In this document: positions 42,791 through 53,827 of the stretch, in pieces | How the letters are laid out: the number at the start of each line of letters is the position of its first letter | Numbering within the stretch: position 1 is the first letter of the stretch | Source of the DNA: Megascapheus bottae | Taxonomy: Eukaryota > Chordata > Mammalia > Rodentia > Geomyidae | Assembly: GCA_024803745.1 (NCBI GenBank) | Contig: JANJXV010000128.1 | Coordinates: 2,006,001-2,070,000 of the forward strand | Length of the DNA: 64,000 nucleotides | Reading direction: 5' to 3' | Made by a program: the position numbers and the translations under genes | Notes under the pieces: model-generated | The model's database searches: none | What the model was told of the DNA's origin: nothing | Seen by the model: only the letters and a program-made list of their open reading frames with translations

Positions 42791-43324
42791 GTTGTTTTGT
42801 TTTGTTTTTTAAAAATAGAGGGTAAGAGACAGAGATAAAGGAAGGGACAGAGGGAGGAGCGGGCAAAACTGTTAATTCCAAATTAACCATTGTACAGCCC
42901 TGATTTTTAAAAATAGAGATTTTGAGTTGTACTGTGGTACAAGAATTTAAAGATCATGCATAGAAACCGAAAAGAACAACTTGTTTGCCAGTCAAGATCT
43001 GAGATGAATATTTATGAAAACAATTGGCAAACAACAGTTTACAATCTGGGAACCAAAAACCTGCTGAAGCAGATGTCTAGTTCGAGGACTCCAGGCAAGG
43101 GGAAAGGAACATATTTCTTCCATATGCTTCGTCAATTCTTAAGAAAAATAATCTGTCATTTTAATTTTGGAAACCACAGAGCCTGTGCATAACTGAAGTA
43201 GAGGGTGGTTTGGGTTTTTTGGTGGTTTCTTTGATAAAGAAACTTTGAGCCAAAATTTCTGCCTTTGTTTGGAAAGAAGAAGCCATAAACATTTTAAATG
43301 GAACATAAGTTAAAAAAAAATTAG

Positions 43325-43556
43325 AAGCCAGGTGCAGTGGCTCACGCCTGTAATCTTAGCTACTCAGGAGGCTGAGATCTGAGGTTCGAGGTTCAAAGCC
43401 ATCCCAGGCACTAAAGAGCGTGAGACTCTTAACTCCAATTAATCACTAGAAAAGGGGAAGTGGGGCTGTGGCTCCAGGGGGAGGGTGGTATCCTTGAGCT
43501 GAAGAGCTCAGGGACAGTGCCCAGTCCCAGAGTTGAAGCCCCATGACCCACAAGAC
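43325..43556 (+). mobile_element. Geo-type SINE
   Basis: Full length, head CAGGTGCAGTGGCTCACGCC. Confidence 0.86.

Positions 43557-43587
<31 letters not shown>
43557..43587. repeat. (AAT)n microsatellite
   Basis: About 10 units between two plus-strand SINEs. Confidence 0.93.
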
Positions 43588-43589
<2 letters not shown>

Positions 43590-43800
43590 GGCCAGCATGG
43601 CCTAGTGGTAGAGTGCTTTCCTAGCCCTGGATTTGATTGCTAGGTGCCACATACACAGAAAAAAGCCATAAGTGGTGCTGTGACTCAAGTAGTAGAGCTC
43701 TAATCTTGAGAAAGCCCAAGGACAGTGCTCAGGCCCTGAATTCAAGCCCCAGGTCTGGCCAAAGAGAGACAGAGAGACAGAGACAGAGAATGAAAAAAAA
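43588..43800 (+). mobile_element. IDL-type SINE
   Basis: Head GCATGGCCTAGTGGTAGAGT, part of the anticodon-arm region lost, tail runs into GACAGAGA and A8. Confidence 0.84.
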
Positions 43801-43987
43801 ATAGCCAATCAAGGTAATTCAAAAAACCCAATTTCAGCCAAAGTACTTTAGGGTATCAAGCATGCTGCTACCTATGATATAATGAGCACCAAGCTGTGGT
43901 TTTTAATAAGAGACTGACATTTCTCTACAGGCTGCTATTTCGCTGAAAATCGTTAGTACGATCATTCACATGGATTCAAATAGAATG

Positions 43988-44205
43988 TGAGCTGGGATCT
44001 GGTACTTCATGCCTATAATCCCAGCTAGTCAGGACACTGAGGTCTGAGGATAGCCAACCTGGGCTATAAAGTCCATGAGCCTCTTACCTCTAATAAAAAG
44101 AGCGGTAAATGGCACTCTGGCTCAAGTGGCAAAAGCATCAATCTTGATCAAAAACATTCAAGGAGAACGCCCAAGTCCTGAGTTCAAGCCCCAAGACTGG
44201 CACAA
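43988..44205 (+). mobile_element. Geo-type SINE
   Basis: Head AGCTGGGATCTGGTACTTCA, ends CCCCAAGACTGGCAC then (AAAC)n. Confidence 0.82.
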
Positions 44206-44271
44206 AACAAAACAAAAGAATAGAATCTGACTCTCCTAGCAATCATTTTTAAAAGTATGAAAATTAGGCAT

Positions 44272-47200
44272 ACAACAACAAGTTGGAAACATTGCAAACC
44301 AACAAGTTAATGTCTCACCTTAAGCTCCTGGAAAAAGAGCAACAAACCAACCCTAATCCCAGTAGAAGAAAGCAAATAATTAAAATCAAAGCAGAATTAA
44401 ATGATTTGGAATCCAAAAAAACTATAGAAAGAATCAACAAAACAAGGAGTTGGTTCTTTGAAAGAATTAACAAAATTGACAAGCCCTTAGCAAATCTTAC
44501 CAAAAAAAGAAGAGAGCATATCGAAATAAACAAAATCGCAGATGAAAATGGTAATATCACAACAGAAATTACCAAGATCCAGAATATCATGAGGGAACAC
44601 TTCTCAAACCTTTATGCCAACAAATTTGAGAATCTAGATGAAATGGATGAATTCCTAGCCAATATTAACATACCCACACTGAACCAAGAAGAACTAAGCC
44701 AACTCAACAGGCCTATTTCAAGCTCTGAAATAGAAATGGCAATTAGAGAACTTCCACCTAAGAAAAGCCCAGGGCCAGATGGATTTACAGCTGAATTCTA
44801 TAAGGTCTTCAAAGCAGAGCTCACACCAATACTCCTCAAGCTCTTCAACGAAACTGAAAATGAAGGTTCCTTACCAAACTCATTCTATGAAGCCAGTAAA
44901 ACCCTCATCCCCAAACCAGACAGACATTCATCAAAGAAAGAGAACTATAGACCTATATCTTTGATGAACATCGATGTAAAACTTCTCAACAAAATACTGG
45001 CCAACCGTCTACAACAACTCATCAAAAAAAATATACACTATGATCAAACTGGATTCATCACAGGGAGGCAAAGCTGGTTCAACATACGCAAATCAATTAA
45101 TATAATTTAACACATCAACAGGAGCAAGGACAAAAATCACATGATTGTCTCAATAGACGCAGAAAAGGCATTTGACAAGATCCAACACCCCTTTATGTTA
45201 AAAGCTCTGGAGAAACTAGGAATCCATGGAACATTCCTCAATGTAATAAAGGCTGTGTATGAGAAACCTACTGCTAGTATTACACTTAATGGTGAAAATC
45301 TAAAGCCATTCCCTCTAAAATCAGGAAGGAGACAAGGATGCCCACTCTCTCCACTCCTCTTTAACATAGTACTAGAATTCCTAGCCAGTGCAATAAGGCA
45401 AGAAGCACGCATAAAGGGGATCCAAGTAGGGAAAGAGGAAATAAAACTATCCCTCTTTGCAGATGACATGATTCTGTATTTAAAGAATCCTATAGACTCT
45501 ACTCCCAAGCTCCTTGAGCTGATTCAAAGCTTTGGAAGAGTAGCAGGCTATAAAATCAACCCTCAAAAATCAACTGCCTTCCTTTACGCCAACAGTGAGA
45601 GGAACGAGGCAATAATCAGGAAAGAAACTCCTTTCACAATAGCCTCAAAGAAAATAAAGTACCTAGGAATTAGCTTAACTAAGAATGTAAAGGACCTTTT
45701 TGACGAAAACTTTAAAACCCTAAAAAAGGAAATTAAAGCAGAACTAAGGAAATGGAAAAACCTCCCATGCTCCTGGATTGGAAGAATCAACATTGTGAAA
45801 ATGACAATCTTGCCAAGAGCTATCTACAAATTCAATGCAATACCCATCAACATCCCAGTGTCATTCTTTAAAGAAATAGAAGAGGCAATTCAAAATTTCA
45901 TATGGAATAATAAAAGACCCCGTATAGCAAAAACACTTCTTAGCAGAAAGAACAGCGCTGGAGGAATTTCAATTCCAAACTTTAGACTCTATTACAGAGC
46001 TATAATTCTCAAAACAGCTTGGTACTGGCACAAGAACAGGCCTGAAGACCAATGGATTAGAACTGAGGACCCAGATATTAAACCACAGACCTATGGCCAC
46101 CTAATCTTTGACAAGGGAGCCAAAAAAATAGAATGGAAGAAAGACAGCCTCTTCAACAAGTTGTGCTGGCAGAACTGGTTAAGCACCTGCAGAAAACTAA
46201 AGTTGGATCCTTCTTTGTCACCTTGCACTAGAATTAACTCCAAATGGATCAAAGACCTGGAGGTAAGAGCTGACACACTGAAAACTTTACAGGAGGCAAT
46301 AGGAGATACACTAGGCCTCCTTGGCACAGGTCGAAACTTTCTTAATAAGGACCAAGAATCACAACAAATCAGAGAAAGGTTGGATAAGTGGGACTGCATT
46401 AAACTGAAGAGCTTTTGTATGGCAAAGGACATAGCTAGTAAACTAATCAGGAAGCCTACAGAGTGGGAGAAGATCTTCACCAACCAAACAAAGGACAAAG
46501 GCCTCACATCTAAAATATATCAAAAACTCAAAGAATTGAATCACTCCAAAACTAACCTCCAAAGTAACAACCATCCCATTAAAAAATGGGCCAAAGACTT
46601 AAAGAGAGTCTTCTCTGAAGAAGAAACAAAAATGGCCTATAGACACATGAAGAAATGCTCAACATCTCTGGTCATAAAACAAATGCAAATCAAAACAACT
46701 CTAAGATTCCACCTCACTCCAGTTACAATGGCCAGGATCAGGAAAACGAATGACAACAGATGCTGGAGGGGATGTGGCCAGGAGGGATCACTACTATACT
46801 GTTGGTGGGAGTGCAAACTCGTTCAACCACTATGGAAAGCAGTGTGGCAGTGCCTCAAAAGGCTAAACATAGAACTCCCCTATGACCCAGCAATTCCACT
46901 ACTTGGCATTTACCCAACCACCCAGAAACAAGGACATACTAAATCCACTAGCACAACAATGTTCATTGCAGCATTATTCACCATAGCAAAGATATGGAAC
47001 CAACCTAGATGTCCCTCAGTTGATGAGTGGATCAACAAGTTGTGGTATTTGTACACAATGGAATTCTATGCTGCTGTCAGAAAGAATGACATCGCCCCAT
47101 TTGTTAGGAAATGGAAAGACTTAGAAAAAATCATATTAAGTGAAGTAAGCCAGACTCAAAGGAACTTAGGCTCAATGCTTTCCCTCATTCGTCATAATCA

Positions 47201-47650
47201 GTAGAAACCTTGGGCTCTACTAGCAGAGATTTGCAATAGAGCAAAATCTTGATACATAAGGCCATATAATGTGAAGCTAATTGAAAGGACCTCCAGGATA
47301 TTGAAACAAAAGCCATATAATGAATGATTGTTGTCCTTAATGTACTATGTTGTCTCTCATCTCCTTTGCTGTCCCTTGGTTATCTCATATTGGTATAGTA
47401 TCTCACTTTGTTATCTGATATATTGAACTTATTTGTATTTGGATATTTGAAATTTGATATGGAAGGGGGGAAAACCAAGATGGGTGGGAGGTGTGGGGGG
47501 GGGAGGGAAATGGGTACCAAGACATGTGAAAGGGTATCAATGTATGTGAATTAATGCACCTTCTATCTGGCAAATATCATGTAACCCTTTTACTAACTAC
47601 AATAAAAAAAATTAAAAATAAATAATAAAAAATAAAGAAAAGAAAAAAAA
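44272..47650 (+). mobile_element. LINE-1, 5'-truncated, young, with target-site duplication
   Basis: About 3.4 kb: the C-terminal three quarters of ORF2, a 3' UTR with a G-rich stretch (47461-47508) and an A-rich tail to 47650. The direct repeat GAAAATTAGGCAT flanks it at 44259-44271 and 47651-47663, which fixes the insertion as target-primed reverse transcription into pre-existing intron. The 5' UTR, ORF1 and the ORF2 endonuclease are absent, so it cannot move by itself. Confidence 0.97.
44283..47204 (+). pseudogene. L1 ORF2 reverse-transcriptase part, one in-frame stop
   Basis: One frame of about 970 codons broken only by TAA at 45108-45110, where the order INII-stop-HIN suggests a lost Gln (CAA to TAA). 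RT landmarks: [30 protein letters not shown]-type [27 protein letters not shown], and the catalytic FADD at 45456-45467. The C-terminal Cys-rich segment is near 46760-46815. It lacks the N-terminal endonuclease through truncation. One stop in 2.9 kb and no frameshift mean a recent insertion. Confidence 0.95.
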
Positions 47651-47817
47651 GAAAATTAGGCATCATATTATCAAAAATAATGTAAATATATAATTATATA
47701 TTTTTTAAAATCAGGAAAGAGAGCAAAAATGTCAAATGAGAGGTAGAGGCTCTGGGTTCATAGCTCATTACTGACACAGAAATATAAATACAATAACAAA
47801 ATGTTTTTAATCAAAGA

Positions 47818-48012
47818 TGATAGGTACCGGTGGCTCACACCTATAATCCCAGCTACTTAGGAGGCTGATATCTGAGGCTCACAATTGGAAGATGACTTAG
47901 ACAGAAAAGCCAGTGAGAGTCTGATCTGCAACGAGCAACCAAAAAGCCAGAGCAAGTGGTCTAGCACCAGCCTCGAACATGAAAGTGCAAGGGACAGCAG
48001 CCAGGACCGGCA
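47818..48012 (+). mobile_element. Geo-type SINE
   Basis: Head TAGGTACCGGTGGCTCACAC. The tail lacks the B-box segment. Confidence 0.8.
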
Positions 48013-48327
48013 CAATAGAAAACTAACAAATTAAAAAAAAACAAAAAACAAAAAAAACCCCAGCAGATACCAACATTCATTCTCAGTAAGCAGATGTATA
48101 TTACACAAAAATGTAGCTACTGCATCACAGTTAGGCACTGTTTAAAAGGTAATTTTAGGAGACTGGGAATGTAGACTCTGGCCCACTATGAATGAGATCC
48201 TGGGCTCAGCCCCCAAAGAAGAAAATACATATATGTGCAAGACTAACTAAAATAAAAGTCAACCCTTTCTTAGCTATTTTTCCATTCAACACAAGACATG
48301 AGAAACCAATACCATAAAAAATAAAAT

Positions 48328-48527
48328 TAGCTGGGTGCCATGGCTCATGCCTGTAATCCTAGCTACTCAGGAAACAGATCTGAATACCAAAGTTGAAGCC
48401 AGCCGGGGCAGTGAAATCCAACTAACCATCAAAAAGACAGAAGTGGAGTTGTAGTTCAAATAGTAAACCACCAGCCTTCAGTGAAAAACCAGAAGAATAG
48501 GGCCCAGGTTCTGCTTCAAGCCTAGAA
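48328..48527 (+). mobile_element. Geo-type SINE, diverged
   Basis: Head TTAGCTGGGTGCCATGGCTC, tail ends near CTTCAAGCCTAGAAC, then CA-rich to 48590. Confidence 0.77.
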
Positions 48528-48747
48528 CATATATACACACATATGCAAGCACGCGCACACATGCATAAACACACAGGCACACACACATACTCAAGTTATT
48601 TAATTTATCTAATAGTATACACCATTAATATATTACATAAGCAATCCTTGGGTAGCTGGCTAGTTTCAGTATTCTGAAATCTGAATTCATTTTCAAATAA
48701 TCACTGTTGTTTTCAATTACTAAAAATACAGTAAAATAACAAGATAC

Positions 48748-48856
48748 CTCTTCCATAAAGCTGTCCTTCTTCTCTAGCATTTCCCGTAAGGTCTGTAGAA
48801 TCTTAATGCACAGTTTCTCCTCTTTCTCCATTAGTTTCTTTGTATGATTAATCAAT
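48748..48856 (-). CDS. ITPR2: ITPR2 window exon 5, 36 aa
   Basis: Reads LINHTKKLMEKEEKLCIKIL, then LREMLEKKDSFMEE, a charged amphipathic helix segment. The acceptor TTTTTAAAG|A has a purine at -3, so it is not ideal. The donor is GAG|GTATCT. 109 nt, phase 2 to 0. The next intron, of about 13.5 kb, is the longest complete one in the window and carries the young L1. Confidence 0.95.
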
Positions 48857-49129
48857 CTTTAAAAAGCAAAACATTATACCTTAATCCTTTGATTTCTCAA
48901 CAAGATATACAAATATATGCTATAGAAATAAGAAAAAAAAAAACAGGCATGGCTGAAGAAGAAGAAATACACCAGATACCAAGTTTTCAAAAGTTTCCAA
49001 GTTATACTTCTGGGTTACAAAATTTTTAGGATAAACTATCCTTAGTGTTTTCAAGGTAATAAAGCTCAGTGTTTCTTAAAATACTCAGCTCATTATTTTA
49101 GGGGACATATTCTTTAAGAAATAAAGAAA

Positions 49130-49341
49130 CTAGCTAGGCACAGTGGCTCACACTTGTAATCCTAGCTACTCAGGAGGCTGAGATCTGAGGATCACAGTTC
49201 AAAGCCAGCCCAGGCACTAAAGACCAAGAGATTCTTATCGCCAATTAACCACTAGAAAACAGGAAGTGGCGCTGTGGCTCAAGGGATAGGGTGATAGCTC
49301 AGGGACAGCAACCAGGCCCAAAGTTCAAACCCCATGACCAG
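49130..49341 (+). mobile_element. Geo-type SINE
   Basis: Full length, ends CAAACCCCATGACCAG, A9. Confidence 0.85.
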
Positions 49342-49411
49342 AAAAAAAAAATTAAGAAATTAATATTATCAATCTCACTTATTTTGTTAGTTGAAAAAGA
49401 TTAATATACTC

Positions 49412-49622
49412 AAGCCCTGATGGCTCATACCTCTAATCTCAACTACTAAGGAACAATTCAGATAACAATTCAGATTCAGAGCCTACCCAGGCAGGAAAAT
49501 CCAGAGACTCTTATCTCCACTGAACCAGCAACAGGCAGGACGTGATGCTGTGGCACAAGTGGTAGAGTGCTAAGTAGCCTTGAGCAAAAGGACAGTGCTC
49601 AGGCCCTGAGTTCAAGCCCCAG
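49412..49622 (+). mobile_element. Geo-type SINE, diverged
   Basis: Small duplication of ACAATTCAGAT in the head. The tail end merges into (GGAA)n. Confidence 0.77.
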
Positions 49623-49723
49623 GAAGAAGGAAGGAAGGAAGGAAGGAAGGAAGGAAGGGAGGGAGGGAAGGAGGGAGGGAGGGAGGGAGGGAGGGAGGGA
49701 GGGAGGGAGGGAGGGAGGGAAAG
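49622..49723. repeat. (GGAA)n(GGGA)n purine tract
   Basis: About 100 bp, followed at 49725-49775 by a second copy of the SINE tail end (CCAGGCCCTGAGTTCAAGCC). Confidence 0.95.
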
Positions 49724-49962
49724 GAAAGTTCAGGGTCAGTACCCAGGCCCTGAGTTCAAGCCTGGGGACTAGAAAAAATAAATAATTGAAAAGATGTGTT
49801 CAAAGCACCCAGTGCAACATACCTTGGGAAGGGAACAAAATGATGTAGAAATTTAAAAAATGATCCCGAGTATCTGTGGATCTCAAGCCGGAGAATAAAG
49901 TAGCTTTGATTTAATGGTTAGCAAGAGTTTATCAAGATCAAGTTTAATTTTTTTTTGTTTGT

Positions 49963-50192
49963 TTTTGTGCTGGTCTGGGGCTTGAATTCTGGGCCTGAGC
50001 ACTATTCCTAAGCTTTTGTGTTCTAGACTAGTGCTCTACTTGAGCACTACTTGAGCCACAGCTCCACTTCCAGCTTTTTTGATGGTTAACTGGAGCTAAG
50101 AGTCTCAGAGGTTTTAACTACCTGGGCTGGCCTTGAACCATGATCCTCAGATCTCAGGCTATGGAGTGGCTACAAGTATAAGCATAAGCCAC
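49963..50192 (-). mobile_element. Geo-type SINE
   Basis: Contains a small TACTTGAGCAC duplication in the tail. Confidence 0.82.
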
Positions 50193-50216
50193 CAGTGACA
50201 GCAGCAAGTACAATTT

Positions 50217-50443
50217 TTATACTGGTACTGAGACTTGAACTCGGGGCCTCATGTTCTCCTTGGGCTTTTTCCTTTGAGGCTGGCGCTCTACCACTTGAAC
50301 CACATGCCTCACTTCTGGCCTTTTGCTGGTTCACTGGAAACAAGAGTCTCACAGACTTTTTTGCCCAGGATGGCTTCCAACTGGGAGCCTTATATCTCAG
50401 CCTCTGGAATAGCTGAGATTACAGGCATCAGCCACCAGAGCCC
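50217..50443 (-). mobile_element. Geo-type SINE
   Basis: Full length, ends about 140 bp from exon 4's donor. Confidence 0.85.
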
Positions 50444-50581
50444 AGGTCGAACAACTTTTTCCTAAGTCACAATGTATAGCTATGGGAATAAATCACAGTC
50501 TAGCATTTTAGTGACGTAGGATCAGTACCCCTACAGTGGCCCTCAGATGGCTCTGGAGCCCCAGGCCAGCACCCCACTCAC

Positions 50582-50724
50582 TTGGACATGAAGGCACCGC
50601 AGCGAATCCGGGCATCACTCCCCTCAGGGAAGAGGAGCTCAGGACTGTACAGCACGTCCACCAGCACTGAGAACTCGGCCTGCATCATGGGGCTGAACTG
50701 CTGCTCCAGAGAGGACACCACATC
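50582..50724 (-). CDS. ITPR2: ITPR2 window exon 4, 47 aa + 2 nt
   Basis: Begins [20 protein letters not shown] and ends RCGAFMS plus AA, giving Lys with the next exon. 143 nt, phase 0 to 2. The donor is CCAA|GTGAGT. The acceptor GTGCGCAG|GAT is the last unit of a five-copy array of about 23 bp in which every unit looks like an acceptor (see the repeat at 50724-50832). Confidence 0.95.
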
Positions 50725-50832
50725 CTGCGCACGAAAAGAGTCACACCCTGAGCACAAAAAAGGTCTCAACCTGAGCACAAAAAAAATCACGCCTGGAGCA
50801 TGAAAAAAGTCACACCCTGAGCAAAAAAAAAA
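50724..50832 (-). repeat. Five-unit array (about 23 bp) of acceptor-like sequence
   Basis: On the minus strand each unit is a T-rich run, then GTGCTCAGG or a variant. Unit starts on the plus strand are 50724, 50747, 50770, 50792 and 50816. The first unit supplies the real 3' splice site of exon 4. Confidence 0.9.
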
Positions 50833-51027
50833 GTTGTAGGGAGAAGCCAGTAGATCTCAGCAGCCATGGCAGAGGGAAGAGTATTAACTAACCAGCAAGG
50901 GGAAGTATGGGCATGGGAATGGGAAAGGAGGCAGATCTTTATCTTTCCCAGGGCCTTCACATAGTCTGATCTCATATATACTACTATGAGTTTTTTTTTT
51001 TGGTTTGGTTTGGTTTGTTTTTTGGAG

Positions 51028-51255
51028 GTTTGTGTTTTGTTAGTACTGGGGCTTGAACTCTGGGCCTGGGCACTGTCCCTGAGCTCTTAGGTTCAAGGCT
51101 AGGGCTCAACCACTTGGAGCCACATCCTCACTTCCAGTTTTCTGCTGGTTCATTGGAGCAAAGAGTGTCACAGACTTTCCGGCCCAAGCTGGCTTTGAGC
51201 CACAATCCTCAATCACAACCTCCTGGGTAGCTAGAATAATCCTTGGTGCCTGGTT
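51028..51255 (-). mobile_element. Geo-type SINE, head decayed
   Basis: Tail ACTGGGGCTTGAACTCTGGG, ends TTGGTGCCTGG. Confidence 0.8.
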
Positions 51256-51479
51256 ATAATACTGTTTAACATAGCCTGATTGCATGTTAACTCTTTCAGT
51301 CTCATGGATCATACTGTTTAATATAGTTTGATTTCAAGTAAAATATATCACATATATAATGTATTATACATAGCATATGTCACATCATATCTGTCATATA
51401 TCACAGATATGATAGGTGGGTAACCATATGATTTATTTTTAAATTTTTTTTAACTTTCAGCTGGGTGGCTCATGCCTAT

Positions 51480-52140
51480 CATCCTACTGAGGACGACAGT
51501 TCACTAACGTCACTGCAGAATTTAAGAATTATAAGGGACACACTACACATGGGAATCAATTGGCGAAACACGCAGGAAACCACTAAAATCCCATTTCACA
51601 TGGCAATGTGCTCATTTCTCATTACTCGGCCAGAACGAACCACTCTTGTCCAATGGGAAACCATCACTGATAAAGCATATCTGTACTCTATAGTGGATCT
51701 GTGATGGTCTTTTCAATCACATCTACTTGTAGGCTCTATCGGCCCAACTACTCAGTAACCTCTTTTCAACCTCTCCCTTGTGCAAAGCCACCCAATAATG
51801 TTTCTGAGTCATTCACGGGATGGAAGTTAGCGACTAGCAGGCCAGCAGCAGTTATTCCATCACCTTCTGCAGTGATTGGCCAATGTATGATTACAGGCTG
51901 TAGTCCTGACCAATGAGATAGCAGATGGAATCTGCTGAGTAGGTATGCCTATAGGCATAGGGAGGTTTGTTCAGAGCTGTCCACAATTCTCAGGGCCACA
52001 ATTCTCATGGCATGTCGATTATATGACTCAGATGCAGCCCCTCCCATGACTTAAAAGACCAGCTTGACACGGAAAGCCAAGAGACTTCAGGGTTCTTGCT
52101 ATCAAGATGAACTGACCAACTAAGAGACAATTCGGGCATT
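51480..52140. other. Unassigned intronic segment, LTR-like features
   Basis: About 660 bp free of SINEs, with ATTGG/CCAAT boxes (51652, 51876, 51911), a weak TATA-like ACTTAAAAG near 52050, and more even base composition than its flanks. Possibly a solo LTR of an unrecognised family, but no TG...CA ends or duplication could be fixed. Confidence 0.3.
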
Positions 52141-52159
52141 AGGTTTTGATTTTATTTTT

Positions 52160-52358
52160 TCTTGTGCCAATGCAGGCAACACAGTGTCTGGGTGCTGTCC
52201 CTCAACTTGTTTGCTCAAGGCTGGCACTCTACCACTTGAACCACACTTCCACTGCTGGGTTTTTTGCTGGTTAATTAGATCGAAGAGTCTCATGCTCAGG
52301 CTGGTTTTGAACCATAAACCTCAGATCTCAGTCTCCTGAGTAGCTGGGATTATAGGCC
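52160..52358 (-). mobile_element. Geo-type SINE
   Basis: Head outer part missing, ends GAGTAGCTGGGATTATAGGC. Confidence 0.8.
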
Positions 52359-52734
52359 ATTGAACAGAGGGAAGGTTTTGTATATGTGAAATGATACGTC
52401 TTATTGTTTAATCCACTTTTAGTGAGATGTAGTGATAAGCTAGATTTATGGAGTTTCTAAAATAATCCATATAAAGGATACTTTCCTGAACATTTTTTCA
52501 ATGGTAAAATCATTCCGTTTGCATTTTTAAACTATATGAAGGGACAATAATAATCTACCATGTTAAGCAACAATTTATCCACTCAGCTATAAAATATTTT
52601 GTTCACTGGGAATCTTCTGAATGTGAGATACAGAAGTTCAGTGGGGATCCAACTTTCTGAGTTAACTGGTAGGGCTACTGTCTCTCCTCTTCAGCAGAAA
52701 TAATCACTTATTATTCAACTTTTTGTTTGCATTG
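52359..52734. other. Intronic AT-rich sequence
   Basis: No repeat or ORF recognised. Confidence 0.5.
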
Positions 52735-52958
52735 ATTGATTTTTGCACCACTACTAAGGACTCTGTCTTTTAGCTTTTTTTCCACTCAAGGCTGGTGTTT
52801 TACCACCTAAGACACACCTCCACTTCCAGTTTTTGAGCTGGTTAATTACATTTAAGCATCTTAAGGACTTTCCTGCCTAAGGTGGGTTCAAATCTTGATC
52901 CTCAGATCCCAGCCTCCTGATCAGCTGGGATTACAGGCATGAGTCTCCAGTGCCCAGG
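52735..52958 (-). mobile_element. Geo-type SINE, diverged
   Basis: About 70 bp from exon 3's donor. Ends GTCTCCAGTGCCCAGG. Confidence 0.78.
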
Positions 52959-53027
52959 TTTGGATCTTTCATTTGCATAATATATATTTTAAACATTGTA
53001 CCTGAGAGAATAGCTACAAAACTGTAC

Positions 53028-53218
53028 CTGTAGTTTTTCAATAATATTTCTGTAATCCCACGCGGGCCCGCCAAGCGCCTCCTTAAAACGGGGCCCAGAG
53101 CGGGCTGAGAGTCTCCAGCCAATGGCCGCTCGCTGCACCATATTGGAGTGACTCTTCAGAAAGAGTGTGTTCACTTGGCTATCCAAATCCACTGGAATGG
53201 CAATTCCACGATTCTTGG
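53028..53218 (-). CDS. ITPR2: ITPR2 window exon 3, about 64 aa
   Basis: Reads (A)[19 protein letters not shown] and ends RNIIEKLQ, a strongly conserved stretch of the IP3 receptor central domain that includes [19 protein letters not shown]. The acceptor is TTTTTCTAG|CC and the donor CTACAG|GTACAG. 191 nt, phase 1 to 0. The high G+C of the middle, with CpGs, stands out from the AT-rich flanks. Confidence 0.96.
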
Positions 53219-53411
53219 CTAGAAAAAGAAAAGATGTAATCCATTTCTTTTCCAACTTTACTAAAAACCTTCTTAGATATAATCCAAACAGTGGTCGAAA
53301 CAGAATAAATAAAATCGAGGGGGGAAAAATCAGTTCAGCCATACAACTGTTTCATATAATCTCAACAGAGTTTTTCTTTTGGTTGGGTTGACTTTGTTTG
53401 GGTGTTTGGCT

Positions 53412-53622
53412 TTGTACCAGTACTGGGGCTTGAATGCAGAGCCTGGATCCTGGCCCTTAGCTTTTTCACTTAAGGCTGACAATCTACTGCTTGAGCCATG
53501 GCTCCAGTTCTGGTGTTTTTATTGGTTAGCAGGAGATAAAGAGTCTCATGGATTTTCCTGTCCAAGTTGGCTTCTAACCATGATCCTCAAATCTCAGCCT
53601 CTTGAGTAGCTAGGACTACAAG
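53412..53622 (-). mobile_element. Geo-type SINE
   Basis: GTACTGGGGCTTGAATGCAG to TTGAGTAGCTAGGACTACAA. Followed at once by an IDL. Confidence 0.82.
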
Positions 53623-53628
53623 AGTACA

Positions 53629-53827
53629 GCTTTTTTTTTTTGCCAATCTTGGGGGTTGAACTCAGGGCCTGAGCACTGTCCTTGGGCTTTCTCAAGGCTA
53701 GCACTCTATCACCTGAGCCACAGCACCACTTCCAACTTTTTCTATGTATGTGGTACCAAGGAACTGAACCTGGGTCTTCATGCATGCTAGGCAAGCACTC
53801 TACCACTAGGCCAAACTCCCGGCCCTC
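53629..53827 (-). mobile_element. IDL-type SINE
   Basis: Full length. B-box complement GGAACTGAACCTGGG is mutated. Confidence 0.88.

Noticed and set aside
44283..47204. An independent host gene encoding a reverse transcriptase
   Set aside because: Flanked by a 13-bp target-site duplication and an A-rich tail, 5'-truncated, with a premature stop: an L1 copy.
50724..50832. CRISPR-like array
   Set aside because: Units are about 23 bp with no spacers, in a mammalian intron. It is a simple tandem repeat.
51480..52140. Endogenous retrovirus with internal genes
   Set aside because: No gag, pol or env frame and no primer-binding site was seen. At most a solo LTR, kept at low confidence.
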